Positions 8,101 to 14,777 of a stretch of DNA of 14,896 nt are shown one piece after another. Both the position numbers and the translations under genes were made by a program. A model generated the notes under the pieces. That model saw nothing but the letters and a program-made list of their open reading frames with translations. It made no database searches and was not told where the DNA came from. This DNA comes from an uncultured bacterium (GTDB lineage: Bacteria > Desulfobacterota > Desulfovibrionia > Desulfovibrionales > Desulfovibrionaceae). The DNA lies in NCBI GenBank assembly GCA_905214305.1, contig CAJMLK010000069.1:1-14896 (forward strand), in the 5' to 3' direction. How positions within the stretch are numbered: the stretch's first letter is position 1; the number at the start of each line of letters is the position of its first letter.

Positions 8101-8425
8101 CCTTGGCGTAACAATGGTGGGCGGCCTGATCGTCAGCCAGGTGCTGACCCTGTTTACCACGCCGGTCATTTACCTGTGGTTCGACCGCCTGAGCCGCCGG
8201 GTGCGGGGCAGGGGCGCGGCTGGCGGCGGAAGCGGCGAGGCCGCGTATGACGAGGAAGACATGCCGGAAACGGCGGATATGCCCCATGCGCTTCATGACC
8301 GGCCCGGCGAGCGGATTGGCGGCTTGCCCGGCGACGGGAATGGGGCCTTGGCGGGCGATCCGGGCGCGGCCGGTGTTGCGGCTACGGCCCGCAGAAACTC
8401 CGCACCGGGTGGGAGCAGGCCATGA
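5141..8425 (+). CDS. mdtB: MdtB-like RND multidrug efflux subunit
   Basis: This encodes a 1094-residue inner-membrane proton-driven pump of the HAE1 RND family with 12 membrane helices and two large periplasmic loops. It opens RIFILRPIATSLLMVALLL and follows E. coli MdtB (1040 residues) almost block by block: YPTIQVQTLYPGASPDVM, TAPLERQFG, VYNKVNPADPP, VGLVTLSGGQRPAVRVQ, ANVNDAKGSFDGP. Proton-relay residues are present: Asp406 and Asp407 in GFVVDDAIVVIENISRY (helix 4), and Lys924/Lys925 in GIVKKNAIMMIDFAL (helix 10). The C terminus continues about 77 residues past helix 12 (from about 1018) as a hydrophilic, Gly/Ala/Asp-rich cytoplasmic tail, longer than usual. MdtB acts in a mixed trimer with MdtC, encoded next. 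The last codons overlap the next start (ATGA). In enterobacteria MdtABC exports bile salts and novobiocin; the substrate here is unknown. Confidence 0.95.
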   Translation: MNLSRIFILRPIATSLLMVALLLSGLLGYRYLPVAALPQIDYPTIQVQTLYPGASPDVMASVVTAPLERQFGTMSGLVQMSSLSSAGASVITLQFDLSMALDVAEQEVQAAINAADNLLPSDLPTPPVYNKVNPADPPVITLAVVSDAMPLTRLEDLVDTRMAQKISQLPGVGLVTLSGGQRPAVRVQMNPRALANAGLTLADVRTAIAKANVNDAKGSFDGPERASTIDANDQLASAEEYARAIIGYKDGAPLRLQDVADVVEGAENARLAAYVAGQGLGFRPAIVLSVQRQPGANVIGVADSVTRLLPVLQQTLPGNVEVRVVTDRTTTIRATVHDVQLELLLAVALVIWVIWLFLRNAQATIIPALAVPLSLVGSLGVMHLAGYSLNNLTLMALVIATGFVVDDAIVVIENISRYLEQGMRPLQAALTGAGQIGFTIISLTISLVAVLIPLLFMGDVVGRLFREFAVTLAVTILISAVISLTLTPMLCAVMLRPERPADRKGEGRFFARLLDWYEHRLEWVLAHQRLTLAVAVGTLALTVLLYIIVPKGFFPVQDTGVIQGMAEAPQDTSFKAMAGRQRELAEVILEDPAVESVVFFVGVDGINQTMATSRLTIELRPLADRDARAPAIARRIMNRAASLPGMTLYLQPVQDLTIEDRVSRSQYQLTVEALDRAQLDTWARRMVEALRQQPQLELLTSDYQAPGRMAWLNINRDAAGRLGISMADIDNALYDALGQRLISTIFTQTNQYKVVLEVAPRFRQGPGDIENIYVKGGDGKPVPLTSIATIEERPTQLSIARQGQFPVATIAFNVAQDSSLGAAVAAVNSTFERLELPDSLRIQFQGAAQAFMASTNNQVWLILAAIVTMYIVLGVLYESYIHPVTILSTLPSAGVGALLALMLADMELGVVGIIGIILLIGIVKKNAIMMIDFALDAERNEGKEPLAAIRQACLLRLRPILMTTMAALLGALPLMLGWGMGAELRRPLGVTMVGGLIVSQVLTLFTTPVIYLWFDRLSRRVRGRGAAGGGSGEAAYDEEDMPETADMPHALHDRPGERIGGLPGDGNGALAGDPGAAGVAATARRNSAPGGSRP

Positions 8426-11400
8426 GCGCCCCCAAAAGCGCCCCGCATGAAGATGCTCATGACGCCGGGCATCAGATTCGCAAAAAGCCCGTGCGGGGGC
8501 ATCGCCTTGGCCCCGCCGTTCTGCCCCTGAATATCTCCGCGCCCTTTATCCGGCGGCCTGTTGCCACGGTGCTTCTGACCATCGCCATCACCCTGGCGGG
8601 GCTGGTGGCGTTTGGCCTGCTGCCCGTGGCCCCGCTGCCCGAAACGGATTTTCCTGTGGTCATGGTGCGTGCGCGCATGCCCGGCGCAGGTGCGGAGACA
8701 ATGGCCGCCACGGTGGCGACCCCGCTGGAGCGCGCCCTGGGCCGTATTGCCGGTGTGACGGAGATGACGTCAAGCAGCAGCCTTGGCTCCACCAACGTCA
8801 TTTTGCAGTTTGATCTGGATCGCAATATCGACGGCGCGGCCCGCGATGTGCAGTCAGCCATCAATGCCGCGCGTTCAACCCTGCCCACCATGCCGTCCAA
8901 CCCGTCCTACCGCAAGGTGAACCCGGCGGGGGCGCCCATCATGATCCTGTCTGTCACATCAGACGTGCTGACCCGCTCGCAACTGTACGATGCTGCCTCC
9001 ACGGTGCTGGCGCAAAAGATATCGCAGCTGGCGGGCGTGGGCGAAGTGGTGGTGGGCGGCGGCGCATTGCCCGCGGTGCGCGTTGAGGTCATTCCCGATG
9101 CCCTGAGCCGGGCGGGCCTGAGCATGGCCGATGTGCGCCGGGCGCTGGCCGCTGCCAATGCCTACCTGCCCAAGGGCCAGATAGAGAGCGAACAGAACTA
9201 CTGGCTGGTGGGGGCCAACGACCAGTTGCACAAGGCGGACGACTACCGGTCGCTTGTTGTGGGACGCAAGGGTGACAAGGTTATCCGCCTTGAAGACGTG
9301 GCGCAGGTCGTAGACAGCTCGCAGGACGTGCGCAACATGGCGGTGTCCAACGGCCAGCCGGCCGTGCTGCTTATCGTGTTTCGCTCACCCGGCGCCAATA
9401 TCATCGAAACTGTGGACAGGGTGAAGGACATGCTGCCCCAGTTGCGCTCCTGGCTGCCCGAAAGTGCGGACCTGAGCCTGCGCATGGACCGTTCGCTGAC
9501 CATCCGCGCGTCTTTGCACGAGGTGGAAAAAAGCCTGATGCTGGCAATGGCACTGGTGGTGCTGGTGACCTTTCTTTTTTTGCGCAACGGCCGGGCCACC
9601 TGTATTCCGGCGGTGGCGGCTCCTGTGTCGCTTATCGCCACGTTCGGGGTCATGTACCTGTGCGGTTACAGTCTGGACAATCTTTCGCTCATGGCGCTCA
9701 CGGTTTCCACCGGCTTTGTGGTGGATGACGCCATCGTGGTGCTGGAAAACATTGTCCGGCGGCTGGAGCTTGGTGAAAGCCCCATGCGGGCCGCTCTGCG
9801 CGGGGCGAGGGAAGTGGGCTTTACCGTTGTTTCCATTTCCCTTTCCCTTGTGGCGGTGTTTGCTCCCATTCTTTTTATGGGCGGCGTGGTGGGGCGACTG
9901 TTCCGGGAGTTTTCTGTGGTGCTGACCACGGCGGTGCTGGTGTCCATGGTGGTTTCGCTGACCACAACGCCCATGATGTGCGCCAAACTGTTGCGGCCCA
10001 TGCGGCCCGGCGGCTCCACATCGGGCCAGACATCTGGCCAGACATCTGGCCCGGCAACTGATTCCGCCCCTGATTCCGTTCCTGCCGCGGCTGAAATTCC
10101 TGCGGTGGCCCCAAAGTCGGGCGTGCGGGCAAAAAGTCGCGTGTGGAATGCGGTACGACGTTTTCTGTCGGGCCTGGGGGACGCCTGGGGCAAAGTGCTT
10201 GCGGGGATGCAGTCCGGCTATGCCCGCAGCCTGCCGGTGGTGCTGCGACATCCGCGCCTGACCATGCTTGTTCTGCTGTTTGTGGTGGCCGCCAATGTGT
10301 GGATGTATATCATTGTGCCAAAAGGCTTTTTTCCCATGCAGGACACAGGCGTGATCATGGGCGGCATCCGCGCCGATCAGAGCGCGTCGTTCCAGGCCAT
10401 GCAGAGCAAACTGGCAAAGCTTGTGGAAGTTATCCGTGCCGATCCGGCGGTGCGGCAGGTTTCGGCCCATATTTCCGGCGGCCGTGGCGGCGGCGGGGTG
10501 TTCATCGCCCTCAAGCCTCTGGACGAACGCAAGGTTGACGCGCAGGCCGTGATCGGCCGATTGCGCGGCAAGCTTTCCGGCGAACCGGGTTTGCAGATTT
10601 TTCTGCAGCCCGCGCAGGACATCATGATGGGTGGGCGCGGTTCGCGCTCACAGTATCAGTACACCCTGCAGGCCGACAATCTGGACGATCTGCGCACCTG
10701 GGGACGCCGCATGCAGCAGGCGCTGGCGGACGTACCCCTGTTCAAGGATGTGGACAGCGATATTGAAGAACGTGGCCTGCAAACCATGGTTACGGTCAAT
10801 CGAGATGCGCTGGCGCGGCACGGTTTGAGCATGAAAGATGTGGATTCGGCTCTGGGCAATGCCTTTGGTCAAAGCCAGGTCTCCACCATCTATCGAGACA
10901 AAAATCAGTACCGTGTGGTGTTGGAATACGGTGAAAACTGGCTGGAAAGTGAAGAGGCTCTGGGCAAGGTCTACCTGTCCGGCAAGGACGGACTGGTGCC
11001 ATTGCTTGGCGTGTCCAACGTGGCGCCGTCGTTTGCGCCTCTTTCGGTTTCGCATCAGGGGCAGTTTGCGGCCGTGACCCTGTCATTCAACCTTGCGCCG
11101 GGGGTGGCCCTTTCGCAGGCGCAGGAGGCCATCGAAGAGGCGCGGGTACGGCTCGGCATGCCGTCTTCCATTGTGGGCAGTTTTCAGGGAACTGCCAAAA
11201 TGTTCAGCGATACGGCGGGCAATCAGGTCGTTCTCATTCTGGCGGCGCTGGCGGCGCTGTATATTGTGCTCGGCGTGCTGTACGAAAGCCTTATCCATCC
11301 TCTGACCATTCTTTCAACCCTGCCCTCAGCAGGGGGAGGAGCCTTGCTGGCCCTCATGCTGTTCAAGATGGAGTTCAGCGTTATTGCCCTTATCGGCGTG

Positions 11401-11790
11401 CTGCTGCTCTGTGGCATCGTCAAAAAGAACGCCATCATGATGATCGACTTTGCTCTGGAAGCCTCGCGCAGCCGCAAGCTGCCGCCGGAAAAGGCCATCT
11501 ATGAGGCATGTCTGCTGCGTTTCCGTCCCATCATGATGACCACGGCAGCGGCAATTCTTGGTGCTGTGCCGCTTGTCATCGGGCAGGGCGACGGCGCCGA
11601 GATACGGCAGCCTCTGGGCGTGACCATTGTGGGGGGGCTGCTCATGAGCCAACTTTTGACGCTGTACACCACCCCTGTGGTCTATCTGTGCCTGGACCGC
11701 GCACGTCTGCGCATCCGCCGCCGGTGGTGGCGTGTGCGTTACGGCGAAGCTGTGGCGGGCAGGTTGCAGGTTTTGAGCAGAAGGACATAG
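8422..11790 (+). CDS. mdtC: MdtC-like RND multidrug efflux subunit
   Basis: This encodes a 1122-residue second RND subunit, partner of the preceding MdtB-like pump. It matches E. coli MdtC (1025 residues) in order: RRPVATVLLTIAITLAGL, LPVAPLPETDFPVVMV, TPLERALGRIAGVTEMTSSS, SLGSTNVILQFDLDRNIDGA, YRKVNPAGAPIMILSVTSD. Relay residues: Asp435 and Asp436 in GFVVDDAIVVLENIVRR, Lys1001/Lys1002 in GIVKKNAIMMIDFALEA. The extra length comes from an N-terminal hydrophilic extension of about 37 residues before helix 1 and a Pro/Ala/Ser/Thr-rich insert in the cytoplasmic loop between helices 6 and 7 (about 528-573). ATG 8422 overlaps the previous stop (ATGA) with GGGAG at 8411-8415; no better start near helix 1 is visible. 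No outer-membrane channel gene follows. Confidence 0.95.
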   Translation: MSAPKSAPHEDAHDAGHQIRKKPVRGHRLGPAVLPLNISAPFIRRPVATVLLTIAITLAGLVAFGLLPVAPLPETDFPVVMVRARMPGAGAETMAATVATPLERALGRIAGVTEMTSSSSLGSTNVILQFDLDRNIDGAARDVQSAINAARSTLPTMPSNPSYRKVNPAGAPIMILSVTSDVLTRSQLYDAASTVLAQKISQLAGVGEVVVGGGALPAVRVEVIPDALSRAGLSMADVRRALAAANAYLPKGQIESEQNYWLVGANDQLHKADDYRSLVVGRKGDKVIRLEDVAQVVDSSQDVRNMAVSNGQPAVLLIVFRSPGANIIETVDRVKDMLPQLRSWLPESADLSLRMDRSLTIRASLHEVEKSLMLAMALVVLVTFLFLRNGRATCIPAVAAPVSLIATFGVMYLCGYSLDNLSLMALTVSTGFVVDDAIVVLENIVRRLELGESPMRAALRGAREVGFTVVSISLSLVAVFAPILFMGGVVGRLFREFSVVLTTAVLVSMVVSLTTTPMMCAKLLRPMRPGGSTSGQTSGQTSGPATDSAPDSVPAAAEIPAVAPKSGVRAKSRVWNAVRRFLSGLGDAWGKVLAGMQSGYARSLPVVLRHPRLTMLVLLFVVAANVWMYIIVPKGFFPMQDTGVIMGGIRADQSASFQAMQSKLAKLVEVIRADPAVRQVSAHISGGRGGGGVFIALKPLDERKVDAQAVIGRLRGKLSGEPGLQIFLQPAQDIMMGGRGSRSQYQYTLQADNLDDLRTWGRRMQQALADVPLFKDVDSDIEERGLQTMVTVNRDALARHGLSMKDVDSALGNAFGQSQVSTIYRDKNQYRVVLEYGENWLESEEALGKVYLSGKDGLVPLLGVSNVAPSFAPLSVSHQGQFAAVTLSFNLAPGVALSQAQEAIEEARVRLGMPSSIVGSFQGTAKMFSDTAGNQVVLILAALAALYIVLGVLYESLIHPLTILSTLPSAGGGALLALMLFKMEFSVIALIGVLLLCGIVKKNAIMMIDFALEASRSRKLPPEKAIYEACLLRFRPIMMTTAAAILGAVPLVIGQGDGAEIRQPLGVTIVGGLLMSQLLTLYTTPVVYLCLDRARLRIRRRWWRVRYGEAVAGRLQVLSRRT
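10018..10053 (+). repeat. Three 12-bp tandem repeats coding TSGQ in mdtC-like gene
   Basis: Three near-identical 12-bp units (10018-10029, 10030-10041, 10042-10053; pattern acatctggccag) encode TSGQ-TSGQ-TSGP from residue 533, in the cytoplasmic loop between membrane helices 6 and 7. Units are whole codons, so copy-number change would keep the frame. Confidence 0.85.
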
Positions 11791-11861
11791 GGCATATTCA
11801 TAACTTCCTTTCCCCAGTGTCCAGAGCAATCTCAAGGTAAAACTGCTTTTAATCTGTTCCA

Positions 11862-11984
11862 GAGCAGTTTACGAATGAAATGAGTTAACTGCCCTGCAAG
11901 GATTTTCAGGAAAACCCTTGCCACGAAATGCGCGCAGGCAGGCTTTTGCCTGCCGTAAGCGAGCATTTCAAGTGTTAAATGCTC
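11862..11984 (+). repeat. Structured 123-bp dispersed repeat, right copy
   Basis: This is the second copy of the repeat at 271-393, in direct orientation about 11.6 kb away. The main paired elements are kept: GAAATGC 11925-11931 with GCATTTC 11963-11969, GCAGGC 11938-11943 with GCCTGC 11948-11953 (T4 loop here instead of T5), and GAGCATTT 11961-11968 with AAATGCTC 11977-11984. Most substitutions fall in unpaired stretches or near the left end. No gene follows on the + strand, so this copy cannot be a leader like the first; it may lie at the 3' end of the operon transcript. Confidence 0.75.
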
Positions 11985-12046
11985 TCTGACGAACCCTCGC
12001 CAATGCTATTGCCCCCCCATCAGGTAGATAAAGCAAAAAGCCCACC

Positions 12047-12195
12047 AGGGGCTGTCTCTAAATAATTCTTTTGTCCAACTGGCTGCGTCAAAAGGCTTTT
12101 TTTACTCCAGTCATGTGCCGCAAAAGTACACTCCTTTCGTAAACAAGCCTTTTTCCTTGCCTTGGCGCAAAATCATTTATTTAGAGACAGCCCCT
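12047..12195. mobile_element. 149-bp element with perfect 19-bp terminal inverted repeats (MITE-like)
   Basis: The ends are exact inverted copies: AGGGGCTGTCTCTAAATAA at 12047-12065 and its complement at 12177-12195. The interior is partly palindromic as well (aaaaggcttttttta near 12092 against aagcctttttcc with cgtaaac near 12137-12155), so the whole element could fold as a long imperfect hairpin. It has no coding capacity. This form fits a miniature inverted-repeat transposable element or an internally deleted insertion sequence; I do not recognise the family. No obvious target-site duplication is seen. It lies between the convergent pump operon and - strand gene, where it might also act as a transcription barrier. 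Confidence 0.65.
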
Positions 12196-12317
12196 AGGCT
12201 GAAACTTTGAAAATTTGAAGGGGGTTTTGTACGTATGCTGGATGGTTGGGGAACGTGGCGGCAATTGCGGGGCAAACCCGCAAGCGCTGAACAAGGTGCG
12301 GGCGTGAAGAATTTGCA

Positions 12318-12866
12318 TTACATGTGTAAGCCGAGAATGCCGAATATGTTTCCTGCCATGTAAAGGGCAAAAATTGGGAAGAATTCATGTAAAAACACAC
12401 ACATGAAAAATATGGTCAGGGGTATTTTAATGAGGGTGGCGTAACCAGCGGCATGCCGAAACCCTAACAGATAAATCCCTGCTGATAATAGCATGACAAC
12501 TGCCGTCCACTGCAATGCATCTGTAATTTGCCGTATAAGAAAAAAATCCAGAGACTCAAGGTGTAAATATCTTTGTATGTTGTGCGCATCGACAGGATTA
12601 ATGGAAACCCAAAAAAAACTCAAAAAAGCCAGTATATATATCCAGAAACAGCGCTCCAGCCGAAATGTTTTCAGGCAAGCGACTGTGCCCACAAAACTCG
12701 CAGTAACAACAGCAACACTAGTGACAGCAGAAACCGTGCTGTTGATGTTCGCTGATGCCCATAAACTTGCTACAGCCCATAGGGTGAGCAAACATAGCGG
12801 CCAGTGTCGCAGCCAGAAAACCAGAATTGCCTTGGCTGTAGAGTTTACCACGTCTTCAATGTTCAT
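12318..12866 (-). CDS. Multi-pass membrane protein of unknown function, paralog A
   Basis: This encodes a 182-residue hydrophobic protein I do not recognise. It begins MNIEDVVNSTAKA, then has FWLRHWP at 17-23 entering a first membrane helix (about 22-38), further helices near 47-65, 74-89 and 118-136, and one or two in 147-178. A charged short motif, CLKTFRLERCFWIY at 64-77, separates helices 2 and 3. Roughly half of its residues match the protein encoded at 13109-13636, especially the N terminus, the RLERCFWIY motif, LIKIPLTxFFM and GILG near the end. Start ATG at 12866 has AAGGA seven bases upstream, a spacing kept in the paralog. Codons are more AT-rich than in the pump operon, consistent with acquisition. 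Possible roles include an immunity-type membrane protein; that is only a guess. Confidence 0.8.
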   Translation of the reverse strand: MNIEDVVNSTAKAILVFWLRHWPLCLLTLWAVASLWASANINSTVSAVTSVAVVTASFVGTVACLKTFRLERCFWIYILAFLSFFWVSINPVDAHNIQRYLHLESLDFFLIRQITDALQWTAVVMLLSAGIYLLGFRHAAGYATLIKIPLTIFFMCVFLHEFFPIFALYMAGNIFGILGLHM

Positions 12867-12990
12867 AGGCCAATCCTTGGGGGTGCCGTAAGCTTTGCTG
12901 TATTGATGCCGAAAGTGGCGGAGTCAGCGCTGGCTGTTGTTGATAGAGCAAAAAGCAGAGCCAAGGAATACTGGGGGGTATCTGTTCATG

Positions 12991-13019
12991 AGTATGCATT
13001 TAAATAATTTTTAGCTTAA
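12991..13019 (-). promoter_or_regulatory. Candidate promoter for paralog A
   Basis: On the - strand, TTAAGC (13014-13019) and CATACT (12991-12996) are 17 bases apart, about 125 bases before the gene start. Each box is only a moderate match to the sigma-70 consensus. The support is that the same block, with the same 17-base spacing, occurs before paralog B. Confidence 0.4.
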
Positions 13020-13073
13020 GGAAGAATAGCTTGCTCATTTACGTTTGCTTTTAACAGCACGTTCTGACAGGAC

Positions 13074-13106
13074 AAAACCCCGGCGACGCAGAACCGCCGG
13101 GGTTTT
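13074..13106 (-). terminator. Intrinsic terminator for paralog B (bidirectional form)
   Basis: A perfect 11-bp inverted repeat, AAAACCCCGGC (13074-13084) and GCCGGGGTTTT (13096-13106) with an 11-nt loop, starts two bases beyond the stop codon of the - strand gene at 13109-13636. T runs at the end of either strand make it a likely terminator in both directions. Confidence 0.85.
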
Positions 13107-13108
13107 CT

Positions 13109-13636
13109 TTATTCGGGTATGCCAAGAATGCCATATGAATACATCACCAAGATATACCATATGAGCATGAAAATCGGCTGCAGGAAGACGTACATGAAAA
13201 AGAGGGTCAGGGGTATTTTAATAAGGGCAGCAGGGCTGACGGTATGGCTGAATCGCAAAAAATACATTCCTGAAGACAACAGTGCTATTATCCCTGTCCA
13301 AAGTACAGCTTCTACGACCCGGGATACCAAGTTTTCGTTAAATGTTTCCAGGTGTAAAGCGTTCTGCAATTCATTTGATTCTATATCGGCGAAGAAGAAA
13401 GCGATAATGCCAATAAAAACAAGTGTGTATATCCAGAAGCAGCGCTCAAGGCGAAATGCCTTCAGGCAAACAACTGTAGCCACAAAGCTCGCGGCAAAAA
13501 TAATTCTGCTCACGGAGTCGTTATTGTCCAAGAAATCCAGCACGGCGCACAGAGTGAGCAAACATATAGGCCAGTGCCGCAGCCAGAAATCCAGCATTGC
13601 CTTGGCTGTAGAGCTTACCACGTCTTCAATGTTCAT
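13109..13636 (-). CDS. Multi-pass membrane protein of unknown function, paralog B
   Basis: This encodes a 175-residue homologue of the protein at 12318-12866. It shares MNIEDVVxSTAKA, FWLRHWPxCLLTL, the CLKAFRLERCFWIY motif at 57-70, LIKIPLTLFFMYVFL at 138-152 and YGILG near the C terminus. The central part, about 72-135, is more divergent, and a stretch of a few residues near 41 is missing. Hydrophobic helices are predicted by eye at about 22-35, 44-58, 68-84, 110-127 and 141-168. ATG at 13636 has AGGGA seven bases upstream. An overlapping + strand frame (13119-13652) is rejected because conservation of start, ribosome binding site and protein motifs supports the - strand reading. Function is unknown; tandem duplication with divergence suggests selection for variation. 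Confidence 0.82.
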   Translation of the reverse strand: MNIEDVVSSTAKAMLDFWLRHWPICLLTLCAVLDFLDNNDSVSRIIFAASFVATVVCLKAFRLERCFWIYTLVFIGIIAFFFADIESNELQNALHLETFNENLVSRVVEAVLWTGIIALLSSGMYFLRFSHTVSPAALIKIPLTLFFMYVFLQPIFMLIWYILVMYSYGILGIPE

Positions 13637-13770
13637 GCGCGAATCCCTGTAAGAGGAGGCATGCTTGCCGCAGCGCAGCAGCCTTGAGTCAAAGAAAACG
13701 GAGCCAGCGCGGCTGGGGGAAAAGAGTTGTTAAAAGCACCGGCAAAGAAAAATTGGGCTGCCTATTCATG

Positions 13771-13799
13771 TGTATACATGTAAATAGTGTTTAGTTTAA
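13771..13799 (-). promoter_or_regulatory. Candidate promoter for paralog B
   Basis: On the - strand, TTAAAC (13794-13799) and TATACA (13771-13776) lie 17 bases apart, about 135 bases before the gene start. The surrounding 39-bp block (13762-13800) is similar to 12982-13020 before paralog A at most positions, so promoter and gene appear to have been duplicated together. Confidence 0.45.
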
Positions 13800-14010
13800 G
13801 GGCTTGTCAATAATGTTTTTGTTGTTAACCGACTATAAAAACAGGAAAAAAATGAGAACTGCACAGGCTTTTATTTTCTAATCATCTGTTTTGTTTATAA
13901 AAAAATATCAGAACTCGCTTGAAAACGCCCTTCGTCATTGAATAACCCGCATCAATCAAGCAAATAGCGGTGCTGAACCCGTTCAGTCTTACGCCTTTTT
14001 GTCATTGGGC

Positions 14011-14016
14011 TATACT
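14011..14016 (+). promoter_or_regulatory. Possible -10 box for the + strand gene
   Basis: TATACT matches the sigma-70 -10 consensus at five of six positions and lies about 55 bases before ATG 14071. The -35 region at the expected distance (CTTACG, 13988-13993) is poor, so this is tentative. Confidence 0.3.
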
Positions 14017-14070
14017 CCCGCCAAATCACCAGTCCTTGTCATACAGGAGGGTTCAAAAAGGCAGGAAGTT

Positions 14071-14124
14071 ATGGCGGAAGGCGTGGCGGGGCAGGACACG
14101 ACGTATCAGGGCAGCCACGGTTGA
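14071..14124 (+). other. Short open frame, probable original 5' end of the next gene
   Basis: ATG 14071 follows AAGG at 14058-14061 and codes 17 residues, MAEGVAGQDTTYQGSHG, before a TGA at 14122-14124. The downstream gene continues one frame back, and a single -1 shift at the end would give SHG-LKNGQFTF without a stop. Either this is the true N terminus separated by a one-base change, or it is a small upstream frame coupled to a TTG start at 14121. Confidence 0.4.
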
Positions 14125-14729
14125 AAAATGGGCAGTTTACCTTTGTGGCGGATAAGGCCAAGGCGGATATGGCCGCTAAGCAGGCTCAGGCTGCTCTCAA
14201 CGCGCCCATGCCCGTTTCAGCCGAAGCGCCTCTGGAAGAGCGCATGTACGCCGAGAGCGTGGCGGATGTGGTCAAGAGACATTCGCAAAAAGATCACTCC
14301 GCGCTCAAGCCCTATACAGCGGAACCTGACGCCAAAGTACCCTATTATCGCATGGGGGTCAGAGAATTAGACGTTGCTCCCAAAGACTGGTTTGGCAAGC
14401 GGTTCCTCAAAATAGGTCCACACATTGACCATATGCACTTTGTGGGCAGCGACGGCAGTAATTTTGGTTTTACCTTGAGTGGGACATTTTCAGAAAGCGC
14501 GGAAAAGCTGGACGCCTATGAGGTAGAAACGCCCAAGTATCGCAAGGAATATATTGACCTCGCGCGTGCAGAAATTGATAAGGAAAACAGCCCGATCGAA
14601 ATATTCCATACGCAGCAGGAGAGATATTTATACGATCTGGTTAATGTTAACTGCCAAAGCTATTTCGCCAGAGTGCTCCAGAAAGCCAAACAATACGAGA
14701 CAAAGGCCAAACCCTTGGTGCTCCCGTAG
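14121..14729 (+). CDS. Protein of unknown function, possible permuted papain/LRAT-like fold
   Basis: This encodes up to 202 residues from a TTG at 14121; the next in-frame ATG is codon 17 (14169). There is no signal peptide or membrane helix. Residues 1-75 are Ala/Lys/Glu-rich and probably helical. The C-terminal half holds GPHIDHMHFVGSDGSNFGF (His101, His104, His106) and, about 70 residues later, VNVNCQSYFARVL with Asn177-Cys178. His on a strand before VGxDG and a later NCxxF is the order seen in LRAT, YiiX and other permuted NlpC/P60-papain proteins, so a Cys-His hydrolase or acyltransferase is possible; this is weak motif evidence only. No good ATG and the frame break at 14122 suggest a truncated or frameshifted gene, or the released C-terminal domain of a larger toxin-like protein. 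Confidence 0.6.
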   Translation: MKNGQFTFVADKAKADMAAKQAQAALNAPMPVSAEAPLEERMYAESVADVVKRHSQKDHSALKPYTAEPDAKVPYYRMGVRELDVAPKDWFGKRFLKIGPHIDHMHFVGSDGSNFGFTLSGTFSESAEKLDAYEVETPKYRKEYIDLARAEIDKENSPIEIFHTQQERYLYDLVNVNCQSYFARVLQKAKQYETKAKPLVLP

Positions 14730-14777
14730 GGTAAGTCACTCAGTTGCGTTCACTTTCAGGGGTACATCCTGAACAGG

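Larger units (their letters stand above)
11791..12317. other. Intergenic region between the pump operon and the accessory genes
   Basis: No gene is visible in this 527-bp stretch. After the pump stop there is an 8-bp inverted repeat (AAACTGCT 11840-11847 with AGCAGTTT 11863-11870), then the right copy of the structured repeat, a short unremarkable spacer, the 149-bp inverted-repeat element (12047-12195), and about 120 bp leading to the end of the - strand gene. That last part holds TTGCGGG 12265-12271 with CCCGCAA 12277-12283, lacking a T run. No clear intrinsic terminator for the operon is seen. Confidence 0.6.
13637..14070. other. AT-rich divergent intergenic region
   Basis: This 434-bp region lies between the divergently read paralog B and the + strand gene. 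It contains the candidate promoters described separately. The middle (about 13800-13930) is strikingly A/T-rich with A and T runs. I see no coding sequence or RNA gene. Confidence 0.6.

Noticed and set aside
5150..8296. A 1048-residue open frame antisense to the MdtB-like gene
   Set aside because: It is a shadow caused by the GC-rich codon use of the sense gene; its His/Gly/Arg-rich translation resembles no protein, while the sense frame matches MdtB throughout.
10018..10053. CRISPR-like array
   Set aside because: The units are 12 bp, contiguous, lack spacers and lie inside a coding frame.
13119..13652. A 177-residue + strand frame over paralog B
   Set aside because: The matching + strand frame over paralog A has a different start and extent. 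The - strand reading has conserved start, ribosome binding site, motifs and an adjoining terminator.
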